Source of the DNA: Phytophthora quininea
Taxonomy: Eukaryota > Oomycota > Peronosporomycetes > Peronosporales > Peronosporaceae
Reading direction: 5' to 3'
Length of the DNA: 64,000 nucleotides
Assembly (NCBI GenBank): GCA_011947345.1
Contig: JAAVTG010000542.1
Location: 124,001 to 188,000 of the forward strand
Shown one piece after another: positions 20,168 through 31,306 of this stretch. Within the stretch, counting starts at the first letter, position 1. The number at the start of each line of letters is the position of its first letter. Made by a program: the position numbers and the translations under genes. Below the pieces are notes generated by a model that saw nothing but the letters and a program-made list of their open reading frames with translations, searched no databases and was not told the origin of the DNA.

Positions 20168-20949
20168 ATGAAGGTTATCTCTGCTGTCGCCACTACGGTT
20201 GGCCTCTTGGCCACCGCCGAAGCCAACGCTGAACACGTGCAGCGTCAACTTGTTCTCGGCGGGTCGACCGTCCCAATGGGCTCCAAGACGTACACGGCCG
20301 GCATTCGCGAAACCCCGAGGGCAAGAGCTACTGCGGGGCGACACTGGTCTCGCCCACCCATGTGCTCACCACTGCTGCGTGTACTGGTGTCGGCTTTGGT
20401 GTGCCCAACTACGTGGCCGTGGGAACGCACTACATCAGCGGCACGCAGGACGGCGAGCAGATCAAGGTGGTCAAGGTCCAGAACCACACACTCTACAACG
20501 ACACCAGCGCTTCGTACGACTTTGCCTTGTTGACGCTCGAGAAGGCCAGCAAGTTCAGCCCCATCAAGCTCCCTGCAGTGGACGGATCGGACATCAAGCC
20601 GGGCTACTGGACGACCTTCATGGGCTGGGGAGACACCACGTACCCCAACGGCACCGACTCGTACGAGCTCCAGAAGGTGGGCATGGAGGTCTGGAGCAAC
20701 GAAGACTGCGCCACCATGTTCGTCGTGGACGACTCGATGGTGTGTGCTGGTGGAGCTGCTGGCAAGGACTCGTGCATTGGCGACACGGGCGGCCCACTGA
20801 TCAAGGAGCTGAACCCTGGCGACGCTGACGACGTTTTGATCGGCCTGTCGAGCTGGGGATCTGGCTGTGGCCAGCAGGGAGTGCCTGCCATCTACTCGCG
20901 CGTGGCGACCGCTGTCGAGTGGATCAGCTCCGTCGTCAAGGGCCAGTAA
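20168..20949 (+). pseudogene. GIP-E: glucanase-inhibitor-like protein with one frameshift
   Basis: The ATG at 20168 gives MKVISAVATTVGLLATAEAN (signal peptide) and VQRQLVLGGSTVPMGSKTYT. One base is missing in a C-run near 20317, between GIRETP and EGKSYCGATLVSPTHVL. The rest is open to TAA at 20949. His is replaced by Ala (LTTAACTG), Asp is kept (YDFALLTLE) and Ser is replaced by Thr (IGDTGGPL), so this is a non-catalytic GIP-type protein. It is closest to GIP-A (shared ..DGEQIKVVK..NHT.YN pattern). It would be intact if the single base were restored, so an assembly error should be considered. Confidence 0.85.
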
Positions 20950-21041
20950 AGCACCAAGCAATAGAGCCGACTAGCTTCGACTCGCTAACAATTCAAAGAA
21001 ATCATGCGTGTTATGTGGTTTGAATCAGCCAATCCTTCACA

Positions 21042-21869
21042 CTAGTGGAAACACATGCCGCCCACCACCGACTCGATCCACTTCCGGGCCTTCGCCAACC
21101 GTGAGTAGATGAAAGGAGCCCCCATCGTGCGGCAGCCGGGTCCAAAAGTTGCCATGGCGATCAATTCGTCGCCGCCTGGATGTTCCACGACGAGGGGCCC
21201 TCCATAGCCCCAGCACTTGTTGTTGGGGATGCCGCGAGCGCAGATTTGAGTACTCCCATCCACTACCGTCTGTTGGGAACACTCTTCATCACTGATCAAC
21301 TGCACCTCAGCCCGCTTGAGCTGGTAGCCTTCGTCGCCCGACCCTCTCGAGTCGTTCCAGCCGATCTTGATCGCTCTTTCGCCGACTTTGAGGTCCAAAT
21401 CGTCGGCAGACCCTAACGACACGGGCGCGAAGGAGCTCGGTCTCTCCAGTTGAATAATCGCCAGGTCGCTCGAGAAGTTCGTGGAGGATGACTCTGGGTA
21501 GTTGAGAATCGCCACGATCTTGATCTGCTCACCGTCCTGGGTACCGTTCGAGTAGTGCGAACCGATGGAGGCCCATCGAATGTTGTAGTAGACGCAGTAC
21601 GAGCCGACGAGAAGGTGCGTGGGGGTAATGAGAGAAGCGGCGCATTGGTTGGTGCCGTTGATGGTGGCACGCACTCCAGCGACGTAGGTCTTGGTGCCGC
21701 TGGGGACGATGGTGATGTTGGACGCCTGTGAGCTGTTGCTGCTGTTGGTGGAGTTAGCTGGGGCGAGATTGCCTACGGTGGCCGCACTCTGGCCAAATCC
21801 ACCTTGAGCGGCAGCGAACACGGCTTGTGCAACACCAACGCAGGCGACAACAACCGACAGGAATCTCAT
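21042..21869 (-). CDS. GIP-F: secreted pseudo-serine-protease, intact
   Basis: 275 residues, uninterrupted, starting at 21869 with signal peptide MRFLSVVVACVGVAQAVFAA. An Asn/Ser-rich linker (PANSTNSSNSSQASN) precedes ITIVPSGTKTYVAGVRATIN. The chymotrypsin fold is complete, but the catalytic His is Tyr (LLVGSYC) and the Ser motif is CWGYGGPL (Ser to Tyr). Asp is kept (SSDLAIIQLE). Several N-glycosylation sites are present (NGTQ, NFSS). It is probably an apoplastic inhibitor or decoy related to GIPs rather than an enzyme. It defines a subgroup with GIP-D and GIP-M. Convergent with GIP-E: the stops are 92 bp apart. Confidence 0.9.
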   Translation of the reverse strand: MRFLSVVVACVGVAQAVFAAAQGGFGQSAATVGNLAPANSTNSSNSSQASNITIVPSGTKTYVAGVRATINGTNQCAASLITPTHLLVGSYCVYYNIRWASIGSHYSNGTQDGEQIKIVAILNYPESSSTNFSSDLAIIQLERPSSFAPVSLGSADDLDLKVGERAIKIGWNDSRGSGDEGYQLKRAEVQLISDEECSQQTVVDGSTQICARGIPNNKCWGYGGPLVVEHPGGDELIAMATFGPGCRTMGAPFIYSRLAKARKWIESVVGGMCFH

Positions 21870-22247
21870 GCTGCACGAGTGAGCTCAGCGCTGAAGAATT
21901 TCAACTGAGGAGCTCTACGGTCACGTGCCCACAACACGATCCCATCCCAAGCACAAAGATAACAATCGGCGTGTACTGTAGAAGCGAGAAGCGAGTAAAC
22001 TTTGGATGGCAGGCGTGACGTTCACTTGATGACTGCACGAGCAGATCACGTTTCGCAACCATCGATTTGCTCCTCCAAACTCTCTGCAGTGCGGCTTTGT
22101 CGCGTGCGATCCCCACAGCCATGAAAAGTGGCCCCATCGTCACAGCCAATCTCAACAATGTAAAGCTCATGCAAGTCGTGGCATCATCTGCAAGCCGCCA
22201 CTTTCGATTCTGGCGCCTCTCCAGCGACGTGAAAAACTAACTATTGT

Positions 22248-23046
22248 ATGAAGACTGCTGCCGTTGCTGCCGTCCTAGCCGCCATCGCTTCGGGTAGCAA
22301 TGCCTACGGAATCGAGCGCCAACTGATCGTCGGAGGAGATGTGGTCCCCGCCGGAACTAAGACATACACTGCTGGTCTACGTGCCACCATCGACGGCAAC
22401 AGCTTTTGCGGTGGCTCGTTGATCTCGCCCACCCACGTGCTCACAGCGTCGCACTGCTTGGCATACGATATGCGCTACGCTTCGATCGGAAGTCACTTCC
22501 GCAATGGCACCCAAGACGGCGAGCAGATCCGCGTGATCTCTATCATGGCCCACCCTAACTACTCAGAGAACGTGCTATACGCGGATGACTTCCTAGTGGT
22601 CGAGCTGGAGAAGCCGAGCTCATTCCAGCCCGTGAAACTCGCTGCGGCCGACGACTCCGACTTTGTAGTCGGCAAGTGGGGCACGATCATGGGGTGGGGC
22701 ACACAGGCGGAGACTGGCGAGAACTACTCGCAAGAACTACGAGCCGTGAAAGTGCAACTCGCTAGCGACGAGGCTTGCAGCAACTACGCGACCGTCGACT
22801 CGAGTATGGTCTGCGCAGGCGGTGTTGTCAACAAGGATGCGTGTGCAGGGGACTCGGGCGGCCCACTCGTTGTGGCATCCGCCAGTGGATCAAACTCGAC
22901 AGAAGACGTGCTTATCGGAGTGGTGAGCTGGGCGAAGGACGACACCTGCGCGAGAGCAGGCTACTACGGCGTCTACTCGAGTGTCTAGTGTTCGTGCGTG
23001 GATCGACGCCATCGTCGGCGGCAAGGGGACCTGCTTGCAATGGTAG
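22248..23046 (+). CDS. GIP-G: secreted trypsin-like serine protease, frameshift at C-terminus
   Basis: The ATG at 22248 gives signal peptide MKTAAVAAVLAAIASGSNAY, activation site RQLIVGGDVV and an S1 domain with the full triad: His in LTASHC, Asp in YADDFLVVELE, Ser in AGDSGGPLVV. It may be an active protease, unlike most neighbours. The open frame ends at 22988 (GVYSSV), but one base out of frame the expected end SSVRAWIDAIVGGKGTCLQW continues to TAG 23044-23046. A single missing base near 22979 thus removes the last helix. This is either assembly error or recent decay. It is closest to GIP-C and GIP-L. Confidence 0.85.
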
Positions 23047-23724
23047 GCGCTACGAAATGTGATAATACTGCAATGCCGTCCCATTGCAGCTTTGATCGCC
23101 TCTGGTTTTGTTGCATTCATATGCGGCTAGATTCCAGATATCCGTCTCGGACTCGTTAGTAGTGCTCCGTAGTATTACACCACGAGTCGCGCCTCCGGTC
23201 GAGTCGACCAACTCTGTGACTGCAAAAATTTACGGTCTAAGAGGCCACTGAGATTTAAATTGCTCCTCAGAGCCAAATTTGAACAGAGATAAGTTTACTT
23301 CCGAACGATTTGGCTAACGTACTGGTGAGTTTGATCTCGTGCAGCGACTGAATGAATTCGAATTCTTTCTTGCCCATTCCATCGCCTCGCCCTTCCATTG
23401 CATCTCGGGTCTCGTGATGGGAAGAAGTTCGCGCCCCAACGTCCCAGCAGAGTCCCCTGTAGACAGACGTGTCGAACTTTTCACTCTTTCATCTTGGGAT
23501 GTGATCGTTTCGTGCAATTGCTAGTTACACAGCACCACGTGCTTCTTCACATCCACAGACAATCAAATCTGGGTCGACTCTTTGATGACGCTCTGGGCTT
23601 TGAGCTTCGGCGTTTCGAGATGACGGTCAGTGTCCCATCGATTCCCGAGCAGAAACTTCTCCAGCAGTCTCAATGCCACTTCGGGTTTTGCCGTACACTC
23701 CGCACTCCAATCCTCCACGCTACG
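23047..23724. other. Intergenic; GIP-H upstream region
   Basis: No gene is seen. The GIP-H frame is open upstream of its ATG, but that part has no protein-like character. A TCTCAATGCCACTTC initiator-like stretch occurs near 23667-23682. Confidence 0.4.
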
Positions 23725-24516
23725 ATGAAGGTCGTCTCCACTTTTACCGCCGCTTCCATTGCAGTCGGTCTTGCCACCGCTCAGACCAAGAGCGTCGAGC
23801 GCAAACTCATCCTCGGTGGATCGACTGTCCCTGCCGGAACCAAGACATACACGGTTGGCATCCGTCCGACGGCCGACGGTGACAGCTTCTGCGGCGGTTC
23901 GCTTATTGCGAACGAGTACGTTCTGACGACTGCGTCGTGCACCAAGTTCGGCGACTTCGGCTACGTGTCTGTGGGTACGCACTATCGCAACGGCACGAAG
24001 GACGGCGAGCAGATCAAGATCGCGTCGGTGCAGAACCACACCGACTACAACGACACCAGCGGCGCCTATGACTTTGCGCTGGTCAAGTTGGAGAAGGCGA
24101 GCACGTTCACGCCGGTGAAGCTGGCCGAGGCCGACGACTCAGATATCAAGGCGGGCGGATGGTCGACTGTCATGGGGTGGGGGACCACGTCGTTCCCGAA
24201 CGGTTCCTTCTCGGACGAGCTCCAGAAGGTCAACGTGGAGCTGTGGGCGAGCGAAGACTGCTGGCAGATCCTGAACATCGACATTGCCACCAACGTGTGC
24301 GCCGGCGGACAAGCCAACAAGGACTCCTGCGCGGGAGACCAAGGCGCCCCGCTCATCTTGGAGAACAAGGCCGGAGACGCCGACGATGTCCTGGTCGGTC
24401 TGTCCAGCTGGGGCTACAGGTGCGGCGTTGAGGGATACCCTTCCGTCTACTCACGAGTTTCGACTGCGGTCGAGTGGGTCAACTCGGTCCGCGGAAAAAC
24501 TGTCCAGGGACAGTAA
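23725..24516 (+). CDS. GIP-H: glucanase-inhibitor-like protein, intact
   Basis: 263 residues from the ATG at 23725. I preferred this over in-frame upstream starts because a signal peptide (MKVVSTFTAASIAVGLATAQ) begins here. ERKLILGGSTVPAGTKTYTV and a complete chymotrypsin-like domain follow. Catalytic His is Ser (LTTASCT), Asp is kept (YDFALVKLE) and Ser is Gln (AGDQGAPL), so it cannot cleave. This is the best-preserved GIP-type gene in the window. Known Phytophthora GIPs are secreted and bind host endo-beta-1,3-glucanase, limiting release of glucan elicitors. Whether this copy does so is inference from family membership. Confidence 0.9.
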   Translation: MKVVSTFTAASIAVGLATAQTKSVERKLILGGSTVPAGTKTYTVGIRPTADGDSFCGGSLIANEYVLTTASCTKFGDFGYVSVGTHYRNGTKDGEQIKIASVQNHTDYNDTSGAYDFALVKLEKASTFTPVKLAEADDSDIKAGGWSTVMGWGTTSFPNGSFSDELQKVNVELWASEDCWQILNIDIATNVCAGGQANKDSCAGDQGAPLILENKAGDADDVLVGLSSWGYRCGVEGYPSVYSRVSTAVEWVNSVRGKTVQGQ

Positions 24517-24679
24517 GCGCGTGTATTCGCTCCTCATCTCCACGCGTAGTCGCTTTCCAAACGCTCAGTCCGTGTAGATTGTCAACAACAATTGGGTTTT
24601 AAATGCGATTGAAATTTCGGACTCAAACGATAAAGTCTAGTAGTACCGGTAGTTATCCGTTTGAGCCCAGCAATTGCAA

Positions 24680-24872
24680 TCAAGCAAAACGCGTGCCGTT
24701 GCCGCCCGTGATGGAACCAATCCATGTGTGGGCGCTCGACACTCGAGAGTAGATGCTGTAGTAGCCTTCCCTGCCGCAGGTCCCGTTTTTTGACGACCCA
24801 CTAAAACGTCCTGAGTTGCCTTACCTCCGCTGATAATGCCTCCGGCGCAAACCATGCTGGAGTCAATATTCT
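24680..24872 (-). pseudogene. GIP-I: C-terminal piece of a GIP-like gene next to the LINE 3' end
   Basis: The minus strand reads NIDSSMVCAGGIISGGKATQ, DVLVG, and after a one-base shift SSKNGTCGREGYYSIYSRVS, SAHTWIGSITGGNGTRFA, stopping at 24680. This is the last quarter of a trypsin-like protein. Its upstream end at about 24872 coincides with the 3' border of the long LINE. The matching N-terminal part of a minus-strand GIP gene (GIP-J) is found at the far LINE border (39765-40023). The two are probably one gene split by the LINE. Confidence 0.65.
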
Positions 24873-25359
24873 GCTACACCCACTGGACCACTGGATGTTA
24901 TCCAGGTGACAGGGTGCTGAAGCCAGAAGTTAGCATACGTGTGAGGACTGAGCGCGCTTGCGTGGGTAACATCTCGGTTAGAGGCAATAGTGGCAGTAGT
25001 AGCTGGAAGAGAGGGCAACAGGAGGCCCGAGAAAACCTAAAAAGCAAAAGAGAAATAAACCCCGGTTTCCAACTGGCGAACAAGTGCAGTGCTTGGACAG
25101 GCGAGTCAAGAACAGTCAACGACCTGATAAACGGCACACGTTTCGTCACTTGCAAACAGCACATCGACACTCTGCAGCTCGTACTGTAGGCGTCTGTCCC
25201 GTTGATTTTGTTTTCGTTTTTCAGTGAGGTACATTGATGTCACTTAGCTGTGCTAGCGGCTTCCTATGTCCGTTCTAGTGGGCGTCCCTGAGTCGTCCAC
25301 TAGCTGTCATCCCGACCAGAGCTACTCTCCGCCGGTGTCTGCGGTCAACTCGGTCGAGT

Positions 25360-28300
25360 CACCTGTAAATGCCCCAAGGGGATTGGCCACAATGCCATCT
25401 CGCGTCGTGGTTTCCTAATTGTCAGCCCAGTAAGCGACATCTCCATGTTGATGCTGAAGTACCGGTGCCCATTGCTGTAGTTGAGTAGTTGTCCCTTCAA
25501 TGCGCAATTGAATGCTTCGTTGAGAGTCCATTGCCTGATTGGCAAGTTTGTCCGCCATTTTGTTGTGACTCCGTCGGTGGTGGTGCCACTGTATCACACG
25601 GACCTGGTCAGCTAATCGTCTGCTTCGCCAATAGATGTGCTTTAAGTGGGGGCTTTGGGCGGTTTCCTTCGTCGATGCTGCCGTATTATGATCTCACTAT
25701 CCCCAATGACATGAACTGGAGAGTATCCATGTTGGACACAGGCTCGTAGTCCCGTTAGAAGACCCATATTCTCCGCCACATTATTGGTCGTTGACTTGCT
25801 CGCATATGACATTTGAGCTATCCAGCACGCCGTGAAAGCTGCATTATCAGCTTCTGTGCGGAGAATAATCGAGCCACTGCCACCTGGACCGGGGTTACCT
25901 CTCGAGCCACCGTCAAAAAATAGTAAGTAAACCGCCGGTGTGGTATTGCCCAGCATTGTAAGTGGTGGATCCGCAACGTAGAGAGCTTTAGTCAGGATGC
26001 TGCAAACAGTGTCTCCATATTTGAGAGGCGCTGACGCTCCTTTATATAGGTGCACCGTTTTGTACTCCTGCCGAAGCCGAGATAACATGATCATTTTTTG
26101 GTAACCAGAGGTGACGTTGTTAAGGTCGTCAAAATATTGGATCCTCCATCGCCACACAGCATTCAGATAGATCGCGACTCCGATACGCCAGCAGCTCTCC
26201 GTCATCTCCGTTAACGTTTCTGCAAAGGTTTGTGATGAATAAAGCGTCTGCTCCACTAGACCTTCCGCGTGAGTCCAAACCCCGGCCGGTATAGCAGGGA
26301 GTGACATGCTGAAGATCGCAAGTTCGCAGTCTTGGTCGCGAAGTCCCAATCTTCTCCACGGCTGAAGCAGACTACGTCGCAATAGCGCGGCAGCTGGTCA
26401 TCCCCAAAATACATGATAAAGATCCACATCTCGTAGATGGATGCACTCTTTATGGGGGCATCCCAGTCTGTTGTTGACAATATCGTAAAGTGAGAAAGCA
26501 TGGAGCTTCAGGCGAAGTAGCAGTTGTTCACCCCACGGCCCCAGGCCAACCACTCGTCGAATCCGTTTCCACTCTAGTTCCTCCAGGCCTTGAGCTGCAA
26601 CTGGACTATGAGCAGCCCATTGGGCTCGTCTCGCTTTCAGCTTTTCAACACCACGTCGTCTTTTCGCCACTTCGATTCGCACCTTGTACTCTCTCCGGTG
26701 ACGTGTCCATCGCCGCCGCCCAGCCCAAAGACATACTAATCGGCTGAGCTTGGGGTGTGGATGAACTGTTTTCACGATGATGTCTGGCTTCAAAAGATTC
26801 GCGAGATGCGTTGTTAGAGCTAGGTGTCCATCCACTCTGTCGATGCACGGTGTACCGGCAGTGTCGCTTTGGATGACCATTTCTGTCGTGGCACACCCAC
26901 GTAAACTAACTATACGGGGTGATCTGCCGGTGCCGCCTGGAGCCTGACCTCGTTAGGGTACTCATCAATTATCACCAGGCGTGGGAAATTCATGAGCAAT
27001 GTCAGTACAAGTATTTCCGCTTGCTCTTTGCTGGGCGCTCGGGAAACATTGCTGTTGTTGAACTCAAAAGCAATAACGTTGCGCTCAACTTTCCTCCACC
27101 GAATAATGTCTCGTAGGATCGTATGTGGAGCTCCGATCCCTCCACACGCCCCTGACAATGAGTGTCTGAGCCCGTCCATAGTAGTAATCTGGAGCGTGTC
27201 CAGTTCTGCGTAAGGTATCCATTCGAGATGGAGAGACCCGTCGGCTAGAGGATTCTCCTCCCGGCCTGTTGTAGCAAGTGCAGTCAGTAGAAAACTACAG
27301 TCTGTGGATAGTGTGTCTCCAGTCCATGTTGCTGTGATCCCGCCGACAGCGAAGGCGGCCACACTACACCCCGTACGTAGTGGTGTTGCTGCATCAGCCG
27401 GGTCTGGTGCCCCGGCTTCTGTCAGCAATGCTCTCCCTGTATCCCATAGAGTTCCTCGACGTCGTACCCCGCCTGAACGTGGAGGTGTGTACTCTGGTGT
27501 GATGAATACGGTCGGAGCCAGTCCAGCATTGGTGTTGTGAAACAACACATCACCCGCTATATGTGCCTGTGTTGTACCGAGTTCAGCCCACTTGCTCACT
27601 GTCACCGCCGCCATAGCATAAAGTTCGGTGCGCAAGTCAGGTATGGCCAGTCCACCGTTAGTGCGTGGTAGTGCTGCTAAGTCTGCGTCTAACGACACCC
27701 TCGCTCCTTGGACATCATTGGTGAATTGTCCGTGCCACACATAATTTTTGATTCGAGCGTTCATTTCGTTCACATCAGCTGTCGTTGGCCACGCGTGCCG
27801 CGCCACGTACAACAGCTTAGGAGTTATTATTGCACTGGCAATTAAGCTGCGTTGATCCACAGTGAGCACTTTTGGCTGGCGAGACGTAACCTCGTTTCCA
27901 GTTGCTGGCTCGCTACTTTCCATGTGTAAGAAGGTTCAACAGCACTACCTACCTGAATCCCGAGATACCGACACGCCTCATCTGGAGGTTGGTATTCCAT
28001 ATCTCCAGGAAGTGGTTGTGGAACTGACGACCCCTGCGGATTCAGGCGGATAACCTTAGTCATTCCAGCATTGATCTGTAGGCCTGACGCCTTGCCAAAT
28101 GTGCGGAGAATGCGCATGAGCGGTGGAATATCTGCAGGCACCCTGACAAAAGCTGCCGTATCGTCTGCGTATCCAGCAACTCGTAGCTCAAATCGTCCTG
28201 CCTCCGATTGCACGATAATGCCCCTGACCCCCAGAAAACTGTCCAGCTTTCGGTATAACGGGTCAAGCGCCAAGATGAAAAGCATAGGTGCCAGTGGGCA

Positions 28301-28760
28301 TCCTTGCCTTATACCACTCGTTTCCTGGACTGTGTGTGATCGTGTCCCATTTGCTAAGAAACGCACTGTCGTTCCGGAATGTAGCTGCCAGACTGCCTTA
28401 ATGAACTTTTTGGGTAGACTTGACGTCGCAATACCTTTATCATATACGCCCGGTCTAGCGAGTCATAGGCTTTTTGAAATCCAGAAGTAATGCTGTGGCT
28501 GCTATCTGTGACGGATCCACTATTGCCATTCGTTGGGCTGCATCATACAGGTCCAGCGTCTCATGGATAGTCCTGCCCGGTACGCAACCATTTTGATTCG
28601 GGTGTATCTGATCGGCAAGTGTTGCACTCACTCGTGTAGCCAATATCCGCGTGAATATCTTGTAATCCGTGTTCAGTAGCGCGAGTGGTCGGTAGTTGAG
28701 GGCATTGCTTTGACTTCCGCCTTTTTCAGGCAGAAGATGTCCGCCTCAAGGAAGGACGAG
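25360..28760 (-). pseudogene. LINE ORF2, 3' part: reverse transcriptase to RNase H
   Basis: Reading down from 28760: SSFLEADIFCLKK, NALNYRPLALLNTDYKIFTR, HPNQNGCVPGRTIHETL, then (27842-28366) SGIRQGCPLAPMLFILALDP and the catalytic AGYADDTAAFV. The connection region follows at 26910-27923 and a zinc motif in GCPHKECIHLRDVDLYHVFW at 26398-26880. RNase H comes next, with LLFFDGGSRGNPGPGGSGS, NNVAENMGLLTGL and VIGDSEII (25642-26382), and its final His/Asp helix HHRRSHNKMADKLANQAM (25415-25597). Frameshifts near 28720 (A-run), 28470, 27900, 26890, 26390 and 25640 break it. Confidence 0.85.
28744..28759. repeat. Left target-site duplication of the insertion in the LINE
   Basis: CCTCAAGGAAGGACGA is repeated at 33282-33296 with one A missing. 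Removing 28761-33281 plus one copy restores a continuous reverse-transcriptase coding sequence, so this is a real target-site duplication of about 15-16 bp. Confidence 0.7.
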
Positions 28761-28923
28761 TACCATGCAATTTCACTCAGCAGTACATATCGGCACTCCA
28801 AACGTGTTTTAGCACACAATGAAATGCTCACAACCGTAAAATGATCAATAACACACAATCCTGTAGATTTGCACTCTGGAGCGTGTCTGCAGCACAGGAC
28901 GGAGAGACCGGCGGCAGCAACCA

Positions 28924-30874
28924 ATGAGAAGCCGGGATGGCATTCAAAGCCAGGGCTTGATTGTCAAAGTAAGGCGCGTCCGTTGTCGAGTGTGGGCCAC
29001 ACACCGCGAATTAGCCTCCCTCCAGCACGAGCATGCCGAAGGCGCTGCCGTGGCGAGAGTTAGCCTTCCAGGCGTCTCGGGAGCAAGCCAACCAGCTCCT
29101 GGACGGCCTCCAACAGTTCAAGCTGTCCAAGGGTCACCCTACGGCGTGCACCATGTGCTCGGATCCTCACCCCATAACATGAAGTACCAGCTCGCTGTTT
29201 GCATTGCTGAGGACTGCAAGGCAATCAATCCCGGCATGAAATGCCCGTGGCGGGGCAAGATCGTGACGTGCAGCATGTCTGAGGTCGTAACAGTCTATGA
29301 TCTCGGCGAGCACAAGTCCCCACTACCGCCCGAAACGACCACAAGAAACTGACGCGCTCTCAAAAGACTTTTGCAGGACGCTGGCCGGTCAGCACACGCG
29401 ACCGATGAAGATTAGAATAGCTATGCGCTCCAAGTTTTCTCTATCCGAGGACAAACTCCCACATTTACGGTCTATCCAGAACTTCGTGAACTATTATGCT
29501 CGATCCGAGCTCGGCAACACCGACCTCTACGATGATATTGTGGAGCTGGTGCGTTCGAGAATGTTTACCGGCAATGAAGATGACAGTTCCCCGTTTACAT
29601 TCACGGATCGCTAGGATATGGAGCAACGTCCTGTTGTCGGCGACGGATCCGACACAGAACCGTTTTTGGTGGGAATTTCGACGAAAGGTTTGCTACGGCG
29701 TCTGAACAGAGCTGCTGACACGTTCATTTTCCACGTAGATGCGACATTTAAGCTATCACAAGTGGGATACCCGGTGCTTGTTATGGGCATATCCGATAAA
29801 TGCCGCACATTTCACTTGGTGGCACTGTGCATTGTTTCTCAACGAACGGGATCGACCTACACTCGAGCTTTTGAAGCGCTGCAGCGCAACTACACTCGTG
29901 TGACGCAGCGGAACATGAGGCTGCGGTTCGTTATGGGAGATGCAGAGGACGGGCAATGGAGTGCGCTTGATGGTGCGTTTGGGGGCGACTCGCACTTCAT
30001 TTTCCTGATGTGCTTTTTTCACGTTATTAAAAACGTGCAAGACCGAACGAAGTTCCTGCCAGAGCACCTAGCTAACAAGGTGCTCCAGGACATCTACAAT
30101 TTGCACTTCTGCTCGTCTGCTGCCGAGTTCTACAACATGAGTCACGCTGTGTTTCGTGATTGGAACCAGCGAATTGAGCTGATCGCATTTGCAGCATATT
30201 TTAAGTCGTCTTGGCTGAACGCGAGGTACTGCCGGTGGCAATGCTTTTATACACTTCCTGGATATGCTACGACAAATAATCCTGTCGAACAATTCAACAA
30301 GATTATCAAGAGAGACTACACAATGCACCGTCGTCTGAAAATGGGAGTATTGATCAAGCAGCTTTTAGAGTGTTGTGAAAACGAAGCGGCTGGTGGAAAG
30401 CTGTTCCGAGAGTCTCCAGAACCAACAGCTTCATTGACGCTTCTAGCTCGCCAGCTGGCAGTTGATTCGAGGCTCTACGTAAATGATCTGGTACCTGGGC
30501 GCGTGCAGGACGAGGTTTTCGTGGTATCTCTACCAGCACCACGGATCTACGTTCCAGCAAAGAAGAGAACCGTCGAGTATCTTGCTGTCACCGCTCAGAT
30601 GGGCACCAACTACGCAAGAATGGAGTACTCTGGTGAGCCGAGGACTGGCTGGCCAGTGAATGTTGCATGTCGGTGGTGCGCATGCCGCTACTGGTATAAA
30701 TTCGGGGTCTGCATCCACGTGATACACGCGCTGCAGGTATCCGACCGAGTGAACAGCCAAGGAAAACGCGTCCTGGTCAACAGAAACATTATGTGTCGTG
30801 GTGGCAACCGTCAGTCTCACGCGACGCCAAGTGGTCGCCCACCTTTAAACAGATTCAGCCTGAGCATGACGTAG
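28924..30874 (+). pseudogene. MULE (Mutator-like) transposase with one stop and one frameshift
   Basis: The N-terminal part has a cysteine-rich stretch (CIAEDCKAINPGMKCPWRGK, near 29200). After a shift near 29335 the frame runs through LPHLRSIQNFVNYYARSELG to TAG 29612-29614 and continues in the same frame to TGA at 30874. Catalytic DDE signatures: FHVDATFKLSQVGYPVLVMG (first Asp), FVMGDAEDGQWSAL (second Asp) and the CFFHVIKNV stretch, then helices and a SWIM zinc finger (CACRYWYKFGVCIHVIHAL). This matches oomycete MULEs in layout. Apart from the two lesions the DDE domain is well preserved, suggesting recent activity. Downstream (30875-31220) are short frames that may be the old C-terminus. 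Confidence 0.8.
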
Positions 30875-31306
30875 TTATGAGCGTCCAGCGCCCTCAATAC
30901 ACAGTGTTAGCGAGTTTTGATGTGTCCGTCGCCTTCCTCTGCCGTGCTCGAGCGGTATCCGAGCGAGGGTCGTGGTCCAGACGAACTTGCCAGTCCAGCA
31001 ATCGCAAAATTTTGGATTCAGCGCCTTGCTCATCGATGCCCTCAATATCACATGTTACTCAAAGCAATGCGAGTGCGTATTCTCGCCAGCGGGTGTTGGA
31101 AGCTCCAGCAACTTCAAATTGATCTCAAAGTGGCTAATCATCCGAAGGATTACATGAAGACGACACTAGGAACAGTTTCCGACCGAGGATTCTCGAATTC
31201 ATCTCCAGCATTGTCATTTTAGTGACCAAAACGACCGGCCACGGTGAAACCACATCGCTTCGCTAGTTCAGACCTGACACGAGCGCGAGATTTAAAGCGC
31301 CAACCA